Positions 8,475-17,690 of a DNA stretch of 64,000 bases are shown one piece after another. The stretch lies in the NCBI RefSeq assembly GCF_028869115.1, contig NZ_CP079800.1:372001-436000 (forward strand), given 5' to 3'. Below the pieces are notes generated by a model that made no database searches, was not told where the DNA came from, and saw only the letters and a program-made list of their open reading frames with translations. The stretch's first letter is position 1; the number at the start of each line of letters is the position of its first letter. This DNA is from Pseudemcibacter aquimaris. GTDB taxonomy: Bacteria; Pseudomonadota; Alphaproteobacteria; Sphingomonadales; Emcibacteraceae. The translations under genes and the position numbers were made by a program.

Positions 8475-9686
8475 TTATGCTTTGGCTTTGTTCAGCTTTT
8501 TTCTGCCAAAAGTAAAAATCAATAATGTAACGATGCCACATACCATAAAACTGGTGACGAGTGGTTCTACAGTTCCGTTATACATTTGCCCGACGATTGC
8601 GCCAACAATTACTGCGAAAAAAGTTTGAATGGCGCTCATCACGGAAGTAGCAACGCCAGCCATATGACCGAAAGGCTGCATCGCCATACTGTTAAAGTTT
8701 CCGTACAAAGGCGCTATGCTGAAAAATGTTGTCGATAAATATATCATCAGCATCGCAAAGGACATTTCATGATTATTGATTTGCAAATAACCGAAAAATA
8801 AGATGCTGGTTATAGTCAGTGTCGATAATGAGAAAAGACAAATTGTTTCCATAGAATATTTGGAAAGTAATTTTGAATTCAAGAATGAAGATGCGCCATA
8901 TACAAAAGCCTGAATACCAAAATATACGGCAAACATATCACCGACATTATATAGGCCCTGCATAATCTGGGCCGATGTATTTAAATAAGCAATGAATGAT
9001 CCAAAAACTATACCGGAAGCGATGGTGAATGAAATCGAAACAGGATTGGTGACAACTTCAATCGTTCTCGTGGCAATTCTAAATAATGTAAATGGATGTC
9101 TTCCTTCGGGGGCGAGTGTTTCATATTGTCTGAAATGAAACCACATAATCGCGCTAAAACCGAATAAGAACATAAAGCCAAAGATATATTCCCATCCGGC
9201 AAAAAATAATATGAATTGTCCTACGGATGGTGCCAGTGCGGGAACCAAAATGAATATCATCATGATTAGCGACATAAATTTGGCCATTTCGGCCCCTTCG
9301 AAACGGTCGCGAACCATGGCAACGGTGATGACACGACAAGCTGCACCACCGAATCCTTGTAAGAACCTGCCTACTAACATAATGGTGAGGTCGGATGCCA
9401 TTATGGAAATAACATCACCGATTAGAAATAGCGTTACACCAATATAAAGAATTGGTTTTCTTCCATAAGCATCGGAAAGTGGTCCATAAAATAGAAGTCC
9501 CGCTGACATACCAAAGAAAACAAATGAAATAATCCATTGGCTGTCGTTTAAATCCATGATGTTGATGTCGTCTGCAATATTGCTTAATGCAGGAAGCATT
9601 GAATCAATCGCGAGTGCGACCAATGACATAATCACTGCCATTAACGCAATAAATTCACGGTCTGATATTTTTGGCTTAGTGGTCAT
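8475..9686 (-). CDS. MFS transporter, Bcr/CflA-type multidrug efflux family
   Basis: The 403-aa membrane protein has about 12 hydrophobic segments. The cytoplasmic loop motif GPLSDAYGRKP between TM2 and TM3 and MVGRFLQGFGGAACRV in TM4-TM5 are typical of the DHA1 drug:H+ antiporters close to Bcr/CflA. Substrate is unknown. It lies upstream of the dioxygenase gene on the same strand, so the pair may be one transcript. A LexA-type box sits 80-95 nt upstream in the divergent intergenic region and could affect this promoter too. Confidence 0.85.
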   Translation of the reverse strand: MTTKPKISDREFIALMAVIMSLVALAIDSMLPALSNIADDINIMDLNDSQWIISFVFFGMSAGLLFYGPLSDAYGRKPILYIGVTLFLIGDVISIMASDLTIMLVGRFLQGFGGAACRVITVAMVRDRFEGAEMAKFMSLIMMIFILVPALAPSVGQFILFFAGWEYIFGFMFLFGFSAIMWFHFRQYETLAPEGRHPFTLFRIATRTIEVVTNPVSISFTIASGIVFGSFIAYLNTSAQIMQGLYNVGDMFAVYFGIQAFVYGASSFLNSKLLSKYSMETICLFSLSTLTITSILFFGYLQINNHEMSFAMLMIYLSTTFFSIAPLYGNFNSMAMQPFGHMAGVATSVMSAIQTFFAVIVGAIVGQMYNGTVEPLVTSFMVCGIVTLLIFTFGRKKLNKAKA

Positions 9687-9764
9687 TCGTGGCTCTTTTT
9701 TATCGTTTCTTTATTCATATGTGGAATTGATCAAAACAACAAACATATAATGAAAAAAATACAT

Positions 9765-9779
9765 GTTCTCATTTTGTTC
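9765..9779 (+). promoter_or_regulatory. Candidate LexA (SOS) box GTTC-N7-GTTC
   Basis: GTTCTCATTTTGTTC matches the alphaproteobacterial LexA consensus GTTC-N7-GTTC exactly, including the TC and T-rich spacer often seen. It covers the -35 region of a promoter whose -10 TATAAT is at 9801-9806, upstream of the small ORF at 9847. This is where a repressor should sit. The bare motif would be expected about twice by chance in 64 kb, so context is what supports it. Confidence 0.55.
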
Positions 9780-9800
9780 TTGATTTATTCATATTATTAG

Positions 9801-9806
9801 TATAAT
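9801..9806 (+). promoter_or_regulatory. Promoter -10 TATAAT for the small ORF
   Basis: A perfect TATAAT lies 40 nt upstream of the start codon of the 48-aa ORF. A possible -35 is TTCTTG at 9777-9782 with an 18-nt spacer, overlapping the second half of the LexA-type box. Confidence 0.45.
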
Positions 9807-9846
9807 GTTCTTGTCAATAATAATAAAAATAATGAACAGGAGAGAT

Positions 9847-9993
9847 ATGATGCTTATCACCTATAAACAAAAGAAACTGTGCTTCCAAAAAGGATTATAT
9901 AAATGCCCGGTACCACCGGGTGAGATCAGCCGCTTTTGGACAGATGTTGATTGGTGTCGTCATATTGATGCGTATGGTGAATGGTGCCATTAA
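9847..9993 (+). CDS. 48-aa protein of unknown function, possibly SOS-regulated
   Basis: I do not recognise this protein. It opens at tandem ATG codons (9847, 9850) behind a very good Shine-Dalgarno (CAGGAGAG) and encodes a basic, Cys- and Trp-containing peptide starting MMLITYKQKKLCF and ending DAYGEWCH. There is no signal peptide or membrane helix. Its stop overlaps the end of the convergent homocysteine methyltransferase gene by 4 nt. A TATAAT and a LexA-type box precede it. SOS-induced microproteins that stop cell division are known in alphaproteobacteria (SidA of Caulobacter), but no sequence likeness is claimed. Confidence 0.5.
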   Translation: MMLITYKQKKLCFQKGLYKCPVPPGEISRFWTDVDWCRHIDAYGEWCH

Positions 9994-10937
9994 AACTGAA
10001 TGCAAGCTTTTGCGGCTTCGAACACATGACGATGATCGGTGCCGCAACATCCACCAATAATTTTAATTTGCGGGTTAACGGCTAAAATTTCCCTGTATTC
10101 CTGGCCAAATTCAACCGGATTTCCATCATCCAGCTCTTTTGAATTATCCAGTTCCTCGTGACTGCATTTTGAGGCATTTGCACGAATACCAATAAGTCGA
10201 TCTTTCCATGCGCCGTCTTCTTTTAACATATGTGAAAAATGTGTGGGGTGGGCACAATTGATCATATAATAGGCTGGATAGGCATTTGAATTTTCGTCAA
10301 CCTTTTCAATGGCTTCTTTTATGCTCATACCGGTTGGCAAATTGCCATCGGTTTCAACGGTGAAGGAAACGGCAATCGGCATGCCGATCTCTTTGGCAGC
10401 AAGAACGATACCGATTGTTTCTGGTGTATTCGTCATTGTCAACGCAGAAACAATATCTGTTTCGCTGTCAAAGAATGACCTAATCTGTGCGCTGTGATAT
10501 TTTTTGGCTTCTTCTATGCTTATTGGATTTCCCGGGTCATAACCATCACCACGCGGGCCAAGGCTGCCACTGATGACAATCGGCATATTTTCTGTTTCCA
10601 GCTTATCGCGAATTTCAATTAAATAACGGATTACTTTTTTAACGACGCCGTCAACAGCATCAGGGGTATCATATCCGAACTTGGCACCCCAATCGTTATT
10701 AGCACGCCATGTAAGGCCACCTAATATAAAGCCAGCATTATGTTCGGCGGCAATATCGGTATATTTTTTAAAATAATCCTGGATGAATTTTTCCATGCCC
10801 GGCTTTTTTAAAAGCTCGAATGTTGCGAAATGGGGAATATCAATTCCATGATGGAATATAAAATCTGTTTCCATTCCACCATCAGTCAGAAAATATCTGC
10901 CATCGGAGAATGGTAAATTGCTACGATATTTGCTCAT
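9990..10937 (-). CDS. Homocysteine S-methyltransferase family protein
   Basis: The 315-aa protein is a zinc-dependent methyltransferase barrel of the MmuM/betaine-homocysteine type. It begins with TDGGMETDFIFHHG, holds the zinc cysteine in INCAHP near residue 228, and has the paired zinc cysteines GGCCGTDHRH near residue 295. These three cysteines bind Zn and activate the homocysteine thiol. The methyl donor could be S-methylmethionine, SAM or a betaine and cannot be read. It lies 6 nt downstream of the metallohydrolase on the same strand, hinting at a shared sulfur-metabolism transcript. Confidence 0.85.
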   Translation of the reverse strand: MSKYRSNLPFSDGRYFLTDGGMETDFIFHHGIDIPHFATFELLKKPGMEKFIQDYFKKYTDIAAEHNAGFILGGLTWRANNDWGAKFGYDTPDAVDGVVKKVIRYLIEIRDKLETENMPIVISGSLGPRGDGYDPGNPISIEEAKKYHSAQIRSFFDSETDIVSALTMTNTPETIGIVLAAKEIGMPIAVSFTVETDGNLPTGMSIKEAIEKVDENSNAYPAYYMINCAHPTHFSHMLKEDGAWKDRLIGIRANASKCSHEELDNSKELDDGNPVEFGQEYREILAVNPQIKIIGGCCGTDHRHVFEAAKACIQF

Positions 10938-10943
10938 GAAAAA

Positions 10944-11807
10944 TTAAAGCGCATCAACCGGAATTTTAATATATGAAATGCCGTTGTCTTCTGCTGGTGG
11001 CATGTCGCCAGCTCGCATATTGACCTGCACAGACGGAAGGATCAATTTCGGCATACTCAGTTCTGCATCACGGGCCGTTCTTGCGGCAATATACTGTTCG
11101 CGTGATTTACCCGCGATATGAATATTTTTTTCTTTCTGTTCTTTAACGGATGATACCCATTTATAGGCGCGCCCACCCGGCGCATAATCATGACACATGT
11201 AAAGCGTCGTATCATCTGGTAACGATAGAATACGTTGAAGACTATCAAAAAGCTGCGCCGCATCACCGCCTGGAAAATCGCAGCGTGCAGTACCAAAATC
11301 TGGCATAAACATAGTATCACCGACATAACAATCACCATCAATGACATATGAAATACATGCAGGTGTATGGCCCGGTGTATGAAGAACTTCTGCTTTTAAA
11401 TTGCCGATGGTAAAAGTTTCACCATCTTTAAAAAGGTGATCAAACTGGCTTCCGTTTGTTGCGAATTCTTTTTCAGCGTTGAAAACATCACCAAATGTTT
11501 TTTGAACTGTTTGTACGTGTTCGCCAATCGCAGTTTTGCCGCCAAGTTTTTCTTTTAAATATGGGGCACCTGATAAATGATCCGCGTGGACATGTGTTTC
11601 TAAAATCCAGTCACATGAATATCCATTATCATTGATGTGTTGAATGACTTCGTCTGCTGATTTGGTTGATGTTCTGCCTGACGCCTGATCATAATCAAGT
11701 ACACTATCAAGAATAGCGCACTTGTTTGTCTCTTTATCGGCAATCACATAGGTGACGGTGAAGGTGTCTTCGTCAAAAAAGGCTTTTACATCGGCGGAAT
11801 TTGTCAT
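10944..11807 (-). CDS. ETHE1/Blh-type MBL-fold persulfide dioxygenase-like hydrolase
   Basis: The 287-aa metallo-beta-lactamase-fold protein carries THVHADHLSG (HxHxDH metal motif, near residue 96), HTPGHTPA, and VGDTMFMPDFGTARCDFPGG in its second half. The last is close to the persulfide dioxygenase group (ETHE1, Blh). These are mononuclear iron enzymes that oxidise glutathione persulfide to sulfite. No rhodanese domain is fused. I use the ATG at 11807; an in-frame TTG at 11813 is less likely. It probably forms an operon with the homocysteine methyltransferase gene. An FNR-type box about 100 nt upstream suggests oxygen or redox control. A generic glyoxalase II-like role is the alternative. 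Confidence 0.8.
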   Translation of the reverse strand: MTNSADVKAFFDEDTFTVTYVIADKETNKCAILDSVLDYDQASGRTSTKSADEVIQHINDNGYSCDWILETHVHADHLSGAPYLKEKLGGKTAIGEHVQTVQKTFGDVFNAEKEFATNGSQFDHLFKDGETFTIGNLKAEVLHTPGHTPACISYVIDGDCYVGDTMFMPDFGTARCDFPGGDAAQLFDSLQRILSLPDDTTLYMCHDYAPGGRAYKWVSSVKEQKEKNIHIAGKSREQYIAARTARDAELSMPKLILPSVQVNMRAGDMPPAEDNGISYIKIPVDAL

Positions 11808-11906
11808 TTTCAAAACTCTCTAAAAGTTGGAATAGCTATAACTTAACGTGCAATTTATTGCATAAAAAATCAACTTTGTATTTTAACTATTCTGCCCCTT
11901 AATTCT

Positions 11907-11920
11907 TTGACATGCGTCAA
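11907..11920. promoter_or_regulatory. FNR/FixK-type box TTGAC-N4-GTCAA upstream of the ETHE1-like gene
   Basis: TTGACATGCGTCAA is a perfect 5-4-5 palindrome close to the FNR/Anr/FixK consensus TTGAT-N4-ATCAA. It lies 100 nt upstream of the minus-strand gene starting at 11807. The same form, with the same AATTCT flank, precedes ccoN (29847-29860). Confidence 0.6.
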
Positions 11921-11948
11921 TTTCAGGAATGCTTTTAATAAGCAGTAA

Positions 11949-11987
11949 CTCTATGAAGCCGCGTGTAGAGGCACGAGCTTCATAGAG
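11949..11987 (-). terminator. Stem-loop downstream of hslU
   Basis: CTCTATGAAGC (11949-11959) pairs with GCTTCATAGAG (11977-11987), with further CGTG/CACG pairing inside. It starts 13 nt after the hslU stop. No T-run follows on the minus strand, so it may be a 3'-end stabiliser rather than an intrinsic terminator. Confidence 0.55.
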
Positions 11988-11999
11988 ATAGTTTTAAAA

Positions 12000-13310
12000 T
12001 TACAAAATAAATTTGGATAGGTCGGTTGTATCCACAAGATCACCGATATGATCTTTGATGTATTTTGCATTAATGGTAATCTCGGTTTCTGCCATATCTG
12101 TTGCTTCGAAACTAATCTCGTCAAGGATACGTTCAAGCACCGTATGAAGACGGCGTGCGCCGATATTTTCCACATTTTCATTGATGTTCGCCGACATGCG
12201 GGCAATCTCTGCAATACCGTCATCGGTGAAGTTCAGTTTCACATCTTCTGTGCCAAGTAACGCCACATATTGCTTAATCAAGCTGAAGTCCGGTTCAACA
12301 AGAATATGTTTAAAGTCATCTTCGGTAAGCGCATCAAGCTCAACACGAATTGGAAGACGGCCTTGTAATTCAGGTAATAGGTCAGATGGCTTTGCCACTG
12401 AAAAGGCGCCTGATGAAATAAACAGGATATGATCCGTTTTTACGTTGCCGTGTTTTGTGGATACCGTACATCCTTCAATCAACGGTAATAAATCACGCTG
12501 AACGCCTTCGCGGCTAACTTCACCGCTGTTTCGGTTTGCTTTACCGGCGATTTTGTCAATCTCATCAATAAATACGATGCCTGATTGTTCGGTCGTTTCG
12601 ATGGCTTCGCGGATGATGCCGTCTTCATCAATTAGCTTATCCGCTTCATCACCGACAAGCACGTCATGTGCTTCTGCAACGGTCATTTTTTTCTTTTCGG
12701 TTTTTTGACCGAAACCACCACCAAGCAGATCACCAAGGTTTAACATACCCATGCTGGCGCCCGGCATGCCCGGAATGTCAAAGGATGGCATATTTGCAGT
12801 TTGGCTTTCAACAACGTCGACTTCGATTTCTTTGTCGTCTAGCTGACCTTCACGAAGCATTTTTCTGAATTTCTGTCTTGTATCTGCGCTTGCTGTTTCA
12901 CCGACAAGGGCATCAAGAACGCGTTCTTCTGCGGAAAGTTCCGCTTTACTGGTGACTGTTTTCTTTTTCTTTTCACGGATCAGTGCGATTGAAATTTCCA
13001 TCAAATCACGGATGATTTGTTCAACATCGCGGCCAACATAACCCACTTCGGTGAATTTGGTTGCTTCGACTTTAACAAACGGGGCATTAGCAAGTTTTGC
13101 AAGTCTTCTTGAGATTTCCGTCTTACCAACACCAGTTGGCCCGATCATAAGAATGTTTTTTGGAAGTACTTCTTCCTTCATTTGATCATCAAGTTGCTGT
13201 CTGCGCCAACGGTTTCTTAGGGCGATTGCAACGGCGCGTTTGGCTTTATTCTGACCAATAATATAACGGTCGAGTTCGGATACGATTTCACGTGGTGAAA
13301 AAGATGTCAT
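12000..13310 (-). CDS. hslU: ATP-dependent protease ATPase subunit HslU
   Basis: AAA+ unfoldase that feeds substrates to the HslV peptidase chamber in the cytoplasm. At 436 aa it matches the family. Walker A is [11 protein letters not shown] near residue 57 and Walker B is VFIDEIDK near residue 248. The pore-loop region GYVGRDVE lies just after residue 90, and the I-domain is the variable stretch between about 110 and 240. The C-terminus ends LSKFIL, the hydrophobic tail that docks into HslV. It follows hslV by 17 nt in one operon. Confidence 0.98.
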   Translation of the reverse strand: MTSFSPREIVSELDRYIIGQNKAKRAVAIALRNRWRRQQLDDQMKEEVLPKNILMIGPTGVGKTEISRRLAKLANAPFVKVEATKFTEVGYVGRDVEQIIRDLMEISIALIREKKKKTVTSKAELSAEERVLDALVGETASADTRQKFRKMLREGQLDDKEIEVDVVESQTANMPSFDIPGMPGASMGMLNLGDLLGGGFGQKTEKKKMTVAEAHDVLVGDEADKLIDEDGIIREAIETTEQSGIVFIDEIDKIAGKANRNSGEVSREGVQRDLLPLIEGCTVSTKHGNVKTDHILFISSGAFSVAKPSDLLPELQGRLPIRVELDALTEDDFKHILVEPDFSLIKQYVALLGTEDVKLNFTDDGIAEIARMSANINENVENIGARRLHTVLERILDEISFEATDMAETEITINAKYIKDHIGDLVDTTDLSKFIL

Positions 13311-13327
13311 TATATTTTAATCCAATA

Positions 13328-13879
13328 TTATTTAGTGTCTAATGTTTCAACGGTAAGATTGTCATTGGTATATACGCAGATGTCAGCGGCGATACCAAGT
13401 GAACGTCTGCCAATTTCTTCTGCGTCCAAATCCTGATCCATTAATGCTTTCGCTGCGGCGAGGGCGAAATTACCACCAGAGCCAATGGCAATAATGCCGT
13501 CAGCTGGTTCAAGTACATCACCATTACCGGTAAGAATAAGCGATACATCTTTATCAACCACGGCCATCATGGCTTCCAGTTTTCTTAGGTATCTATCGGT
13601 ACGCCAATCTTTTGCCATTTCAACACAAGCACGTGTTAATTGGCCGTTATATCTTTCAAGTTTTTCTTCAAGTCTTTCAAATAATGCAAAGGCATCGGCC
13701 GTTGACCCGGCAAAGCCGGCGATAACGTTTCCATCACCGATTTTACGCACTTTTCTTGCGTTTGCTTTAATTACAGTATTTCCAAGTGACACTTGGCCAT
13801 CGCCAACGATGACAACTTTGTCACCTTTTCGCACGCTGAGTATCGTCGTGCCGCGCCATCCTTTTGGTTGTTCGCTCAT
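13328..13879 (-). CDS. hslV: ATP-dependent protease peptidase subunit HslV
   Basis: N-terminal-nucleophile threonine protease, a proteasome beta-subunit relative forming double hexamers with HslU. After a short propeptide ([10 protein letters not shown]) comes [11 protein letters not shown], whose first Thr becomes the catalytic N-terminal nucleophile. GDGQVSLG and the Lys that activates the Thr (RKVRKIGDG) are present. At 183 aa it is normal size. It is first gene of hslVU and divergent from hisB across 181 nt, a familiar alphaproteobacterial arrangement. Confidence 0.98.
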   Translation of the reverse strand: MSEQPKGWRGTTILSVRKGDKVVIVGDGQVSLGNTVIKANARKVRKIGDGNVIAGFAGSTADAFALFERLEEKLERYNGQLTRACVEMAKDWRTDRYLRKLEAMMAVVDKDVSLILTGNGDVLEPADGIIAIGSGGNFALAAAKALMDQDLDAEEIGRRSLGIAADICVYTNDNLTVETLDTK

Positions 13880-14060
13880 AAATAAAAACCTATTTTTTTC
13901 AATGTTGATCTATCATGTGGGAAATTTTTGGGGTTCGGTCAAGGGTAAGATGCCAAAATAATAAAAAAAACGCTTAAATTCGCGCCAAAAGCTGGCACTT
14001 TGGCCAAACTGCTGCTATATGTCGTGGCGAATTATGAAAAAGAGGTACAAGGAGGCCCCT

Positions 14061-14663
14061 ATGCGCACAGCAACAGTAGAGCGCACCACAAAAGAAACAT
14101 CTGTTTCTGTTAGTGTTAACCTTGATGGTGAAGGCAAGTATGACATTGAAACCGGTGTTGGTTTTCTCGATCATATGATGGAACAGCTTTCCCGTCATAG
14201 CCTGGTTGATATTACCATTCGTGCGAAAGGGGATACCCATATCGATTTTCATCATATCACAGAAGATGTCGGCATCGTGGTTGGACAAGCAATTGCCAAG
14301 GCGCTTGGTGATCTGCGCGGAATTACTCGTTACGGTAACGCAATCATTCCTATGGATGAAACATGTACGCGTTGTTCCATCGATATTTCCGGTCGTCCTT
14401 ATACTGTGTTTATGGTTGAATTTACCCGTGATAAATTGGGTGATATGGATACGGAATTATTCCTTGAATGGTTCCGCGCATTTGCACATGGCGCGGGTAT
14501 GACGCTTCATGTTGAAAATATGTATGGCGTCAATAACCACCATATTATTGAAAGTTCATATAAGGCACTTGCACGCGCCATGCGTCAGGCCATTGAAATT
14601 GATCCGCGTAAGTCGGATGCAATTCCATCCACCAAAGGTATGATTGGCGATAAAACGGATTAA
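14061..14663 (+). CDS. hisB: Imidazoleglycerol-phosphate dehydratase HisB
   Basis: Catalyses the sixth step of histidine synthesis, dehydrating imidazole glycerol phosphate in a Mn-dependent 24-mer. The start at 14061 has a near-perfect AAGGAGG 5 nt upstream, so the longer reading frame is rejected. This gives 200 aa of monofunctional HisB. Metal-binding repeats are visible: [13 protein letters not shown] near residue 35, [14 protein letters not shown] near 60, and [16 protein letters not shown] near 160. It is first of the his block hisB-hisH-GNAT-hisA-hisF-hisE. Confidence 0.98.
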   Translation: MRTATVERTTKETSVSVSVNLDGEGKYDIETGVGFLDHMMEQLSRHSLVDITIRAKGDTHIDFHHITEDVGIVVGQAIAKALGDLRGITRYGNAIIPMDETCTRCSIDISGRPYTVFMVEFTRDKLGDMDTELFLEWFRAFAHGAGMTLHVENMYGVNNHHIIESSYKALARAMRQAIEIDPRKSDAIPSTKGMIGDKTD

Positions 14664-14665
14664 TC

Positions 14666-15307
14666 ATGAAAACCGTTATTATTGATTATGGATCAGGGAA
14701 CTTGCGGTCTGCTGAAAAATCAGTCGTCCGCGCGGCCCTTGATAATGGGATAAAGGCCGACATTTCGGTGACCTCATCCCCTGATGATGTAAAATCCGCT
14801 GACAGAATTATTCTGCCGGGTGTTGGTGCTTATGCTGATTGTATGGCGGGTCTTTCCGCGCTTGATGGCATGCGTGATGCACTGGAAGAAAGCGTTCATG
14901 CAGAGGGTAAACCATTTCTTGGTATATGTGTGGGAATGCAGCTTTTAAGCACGGCCGGTCTTGAATACGGCAGAACCGAAGGGCTCGGCTGGATTGATGG
15001 TGATGTAAAAGAAATCAAGGTCAATGATCCCGCACTTAAAGTGCCGCACATGGGTTGGAATAACCTTGAACTTGATAGTGATCATCCGGTGCTGGACGGT
15101 ATTAAATCCGGTGAACATGCTTATTTCGTTCACAGTTATCATTTTGAAGCGGCTGATCCGAACAGCGTTCTTGCACATGTGGATTATGATGGTAAAATCG
15201 CAGCCATTGTGGGACGTGACAACATTTTAGGAACACAGTTCCACCCGGAAAAAAGCCAAAGTGTTGGACTTAAGTTACTAGAAAACTTTTTGAAATGGAC
15301 ACCATAA
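14666..15307 (+). CDS. hisH: Imidazole glycerol phosphate synthase, glutaminase subunit HisH
   Basis: A class I glutamine amidotransferase that supplies ammonia to HisF. The nucleophile Cys sits in GICVGMQLLS near residue 87, and the His-Glu pair is in QFHPEKSQS near residue 193. The 213-aa length is standard. Two nucleotides separate it from hisB, and its stop overlaps the next start (TAATG). Confidence 0.98.
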   Translation: MKTVIIDYGSGNLRSAEKSVVRAALDNGIKADISVTSSPDDVKSADRIILPGVGAYADCMAGLSALDGMRDALEESVHAEGKPFLGICVGMQLLSTAGLEYGRTEGLGWIDGDVKEIKVNDPALKVPHMGWNNLELDSDHPVLDGIKSGEHAYFVHSYHFEAADPNSVLAHVDYDGKIAAIVGRDNILGTQFHPEKSQSVGLKLLENFLKWTP

Positions 15308-15852
15308 TGTCCGAACTGGAACAGGAAAATAAAGGTCCGCGCCTTAGCGTTGATGAAGTCACCGAGCTCGATAACGTTGATATCTTAGAGCTTTGTGAAG
15401 CAACGCGTATTGCCATCCTTGCCCACGAAGGGTTTAATTGGTTAACGCCGCCACCGGAAAAGACATTAGAGAGTTTCTGGAAAGGGGTGTTTATCATCCC
15501 TGAACGTACGCTGATCATTGCGCGTATGGATGGTCAGATCGCAGGGGGATGTCAACTTGTGCAGCCGCCAAAAAATAACGAGGCGGGCGCATTTCGCGGC
15601 AACCTTGAAACATTTTTCCTGGCGCCGTGGGCCCGCGGCCATAACCTTGCAAAAGCCATGCTGCAAAAAGCAGAAGATGTCGCGCGTGAGAAAAACTGCC
15701 GCACACTTGAATGTCATATGGCTGCCGATCAACATGCGGCGATTGCCATTTGTGAATGGATCGGCATGACCCGTTGGGGGATCAAGGAACGTTATGCCAT
15801 GATCAACGATAAATTTGTCCCCGGTTATTATTACTCAAAAGATTTGGATTAA
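15307..15852 (+). CDS. GNAT-family N-acetyltransferase within the his operon
   Basis: The start at 15307 overlaps the hisH stop by one base, so translation is coupled; the product is 181 aa. The C-terminal half shows GNAT features. ETFFLAPWARGHNLAKAM corresponds to motif A, the acetyl-CoA pyrophosphate loop, followed by AEDVAREKNCRTLECHM and a GMTRWGIKERYAM end. The acyl acceptor is unknown. Its place between hisH and hisA suggests simple co-transcription rather than a proven role in histidine synthesis. Confidence 0.8.
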   Translation: MSELEQENKGPRLSVDEVTELDNVDILELCEATRIAILAHEGFNWLTPPPEKTLESFWKGVFIIPERTLIIARMDGQIAGGCQLVQPPKNNEAGAFRGNLETFFLAPWARGHNLAKAMLQKAEDVAREKNCRTLECHMAADQHAAIAICEWIGMTRWGIKERYAMINDKFVPGYYYSKDLD

Positions 15853-15859
15853 TTAAATT

Positions 15860-16600
15860 ATGATTTTATTCCCAGCCATCGACCTTAAAGACGGTAATTG
15901 TGTACGCCTTTATAAAGGTGAAATGGATCAGGCCACTGTGTTTAATACGGACCCGGGTGACCAAGGCCGCCAATTCGCGGATGCGGGTTGTGAATGGCTT
16001 CATATTGTGGATCTAAATGGCGCGTTCGCGGGTAAACCGGTAAATGGTGATGCGGTGGATAGTATTCTTGCAAACGTTAATATCCCGGTTCAGCTTGGTG
16101 GTGGTATTCGTGATTTAAATACCATTGAACAGTGGGTAACGAAAGGCATCAGCCGTGTGATCCTAGGCACGATTGCTTTACGTGATCCATCAATTGTCAT
16201 TGAAGCCGCCAAAGAATTCCCGGGCAAGGTTGCTGTTGGTATTGATGCGCGTAATGGCATGGTAGCGGTTGAAGGTTGGGCGGAAACATCGGATATGTCC
16301 GCCATTGATCTTGGGAAAAAGTTTGAAGATGCGGGTGTTTGCAGCATCATTTATACGGATATCGACCGTGACGGAACCATGGAAGGTCTTAACGTGGATA
16401 GTACCATTGAACTGGCAAACGCATTAAGCATCCCTGTGATTGCATCGGGTGGTGTTGCATCCATTGATGACCTTAAGGTGTTAAAAGCGGCGGCAGCCAA
16501 GGCAACAGGAACGATTGAGGGTGCGATTTCCGGTAAAGCACTTTATGACGGACGTCTTGATATTGCCGAGGGCATCGCATTCCTGAAAGGTGAAAATTAA
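15860..16600 (+). CDS. hisA: Phosphoribosylformimino-5-aminoimidazole carboxamide ribotide isomerase HisA
   Basis: Amadori isomerase converting ProFAR to PRFAR. A (beta/alpha)8 barrel of 246 aa. The N-terminal [16 protein letters not shown] has the general base Asp in AIDLKDG, and the mid-barrel [12 protein letters not shown] contributes the second catalytic Asp. Phosphate-binding LGGGIRD and ASGGVAS are present. The stop overlaps the hisF start by one base. Confidence 0.98.
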   Translation: MILFPAIDLKDGNCVRLYKGEMDQATVFNTDPGDQGRQFADAGCEWLHIVDLNGAFAGKPVNGDAVDSILANVNIPVQLGGGIRDLNTIEQWVTKGISRVILGTIALRDPSIVIEAAKEFPGKVAVGIDARNGMVAVEGWAETSDMSAIDLGKKFEDAGVCSIIYTDIDRDGTMEGLNVDSTIELANALSIPVIASGGVASIDDLKVLKAAAAKATGTIEGAISGKALYDGRLDIAEGIAFLKGEN

Positions 16601-17358
16601 TGCTTAAATCCCGAATTATTCCTTGTCTGGATGTTAAAGATGGCCGTGTTGTAAAGGGCGTAAACTTTGTTGGCCTTCGTGATGCGGGCGATCCGGTCGA
16701 ACAAGCCAAAATTTATGATGAAGCTGGTGCAGACGAACTTTGTTTCCTTGATATCACCGCTTCAAGCGATAATCGTGGTATCATTTTGGATGTGGTTCGT
16801 CAGACGGCGGAACAATGTTTTATGCCGTTAACCGTAGGCGGTGGCGTCAGAACAGAAGAAGACGTTAGAAACTTATTGCTGGCTGGTGCGGATAAAGTAT
16901 CCGTTATGACAGCGGCGGTGAAACGCCCTGAACTGGTTCGTGAGCTTGCGGAAAAATTTGGGTCACAATGTATTGTGGTTGCCATCGATGCAAAATCGGT
17001 TGGCCCTGATAAATACGAAGTTTTCACCCATGGTGGTAGAACACCAACAGGCATTGATGCAGTGGAATATGCGAAACAAGTTGCCGAATATGGCGCAGGT
17101 GAAATTTTGCTTACCTCCATGGACCGTGACGGCACCAAAAGCGGTTTTAACATTGAACTGACCCGTGCCATCGCCGACAGTGTTTCAATTCCAGTGATTG
17201 CATCGGGGGGTGTCGGAAATCTGGAACATATGGTAGAAGGGATCAGGGATGGGCACGCGACGGCGGTGCTTGCTGCATCCATTTTTCATTTCGGTGAATA
17301 TACTATTTCCGAATGTAAAGAATATATGGCAAATGCCGGCCTTAATGTAAGGATCTGA
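16600..17358 (+). CDS. hisF: Imidazole glycerol phosphate synthase, cyclase subunit HisF
   Basis: Partner of HisH. It uses ammonia from HisH and PRFAR to make IGP and AICAR. The 252-aa barrel begins [19 protein letters not shown] with the catalytic Asp near residue 11, and has the second Asp in [11 protein letters not shown] near residue 130. The phosphate sites are [11 protein letters not shown] and ASGGVGN. Tightly coupled to hisA upstream and 1 nt before hisE. Confidence 0.98.
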   Translation: MLKSRIIPCLDVKDGRVVKGVNFVGLRDAGDPVEQAKIYDEAGADELCFLDITASSDNRGIILDVVRQTAEQCFMPLTVGGGVRTEEDVRNLLLAGADKVSVMTAAVKRPELVRELAEKFGSQCIVVAIDAKSVGPDKYEVFTHGGRTPTGIDAVEYAKQVAEYGAGEILLTSMDRDGTKSGFNIELTRAIADSVSIPVIASGGVGNLEHMVEGIRDGHATAVLAASIFHFGEYTISECKEYMANAGLNVRI

Positions 17359-17359
17359 T

Positions 17360-17689
17360 ATGTCGAACAATAGTGAAATACTTGAAGCCTTAGCGAACGT
17401 GATCGAAAGCCGCATAGGCGGTGACGCGGAAAAGAGCTATGTTGCAAAACTCTTTACAAAGGGCCGCAAAAAAATCGCACAAAAAGTGGGTGAAGAGGCA
17501 GTAGAGCTTTGTATCGCGGCGGCGGATAATGATAAGGATGAGGCCGTATCAGAATCGGCTGATCTTATTTTTCACATGATGGTTCTTTGGGCGGATATGG
17601 GGATTAAGCCAGAAGATATTTATAATGAATTGGCATCGCGTGAGGGCCTTTCCGGTATTGAAGAGAAAAAATCAAGAGGGGATAATTAA
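17360..17689 (+). CDS. hisE: Phosphoribosyl-ATP pyrophosphatase HisE
   Basis: Second enzyme of histidine synthesis, hydrolysing PR-ATP to PR-AMP. A 109-aa all-alpha MazG-like protein with the motif [13 protein letters not shown] and the metal-binding [13 protein letters not shown]. It is a separate HisE, not fused to HisI. hisI is not in the window. Confidence 0.96.
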   Translation: MSNNSEILEALANVIESRIGGDAEKSYVAKLFTKGRKKIAQKVGEEAVELCIAAADNDKDEAVSESADLIFHMMVLWADMGIKPEDIYNELASREGLSGIEEKKSRGDN

Positions 17690-17690
17690 T

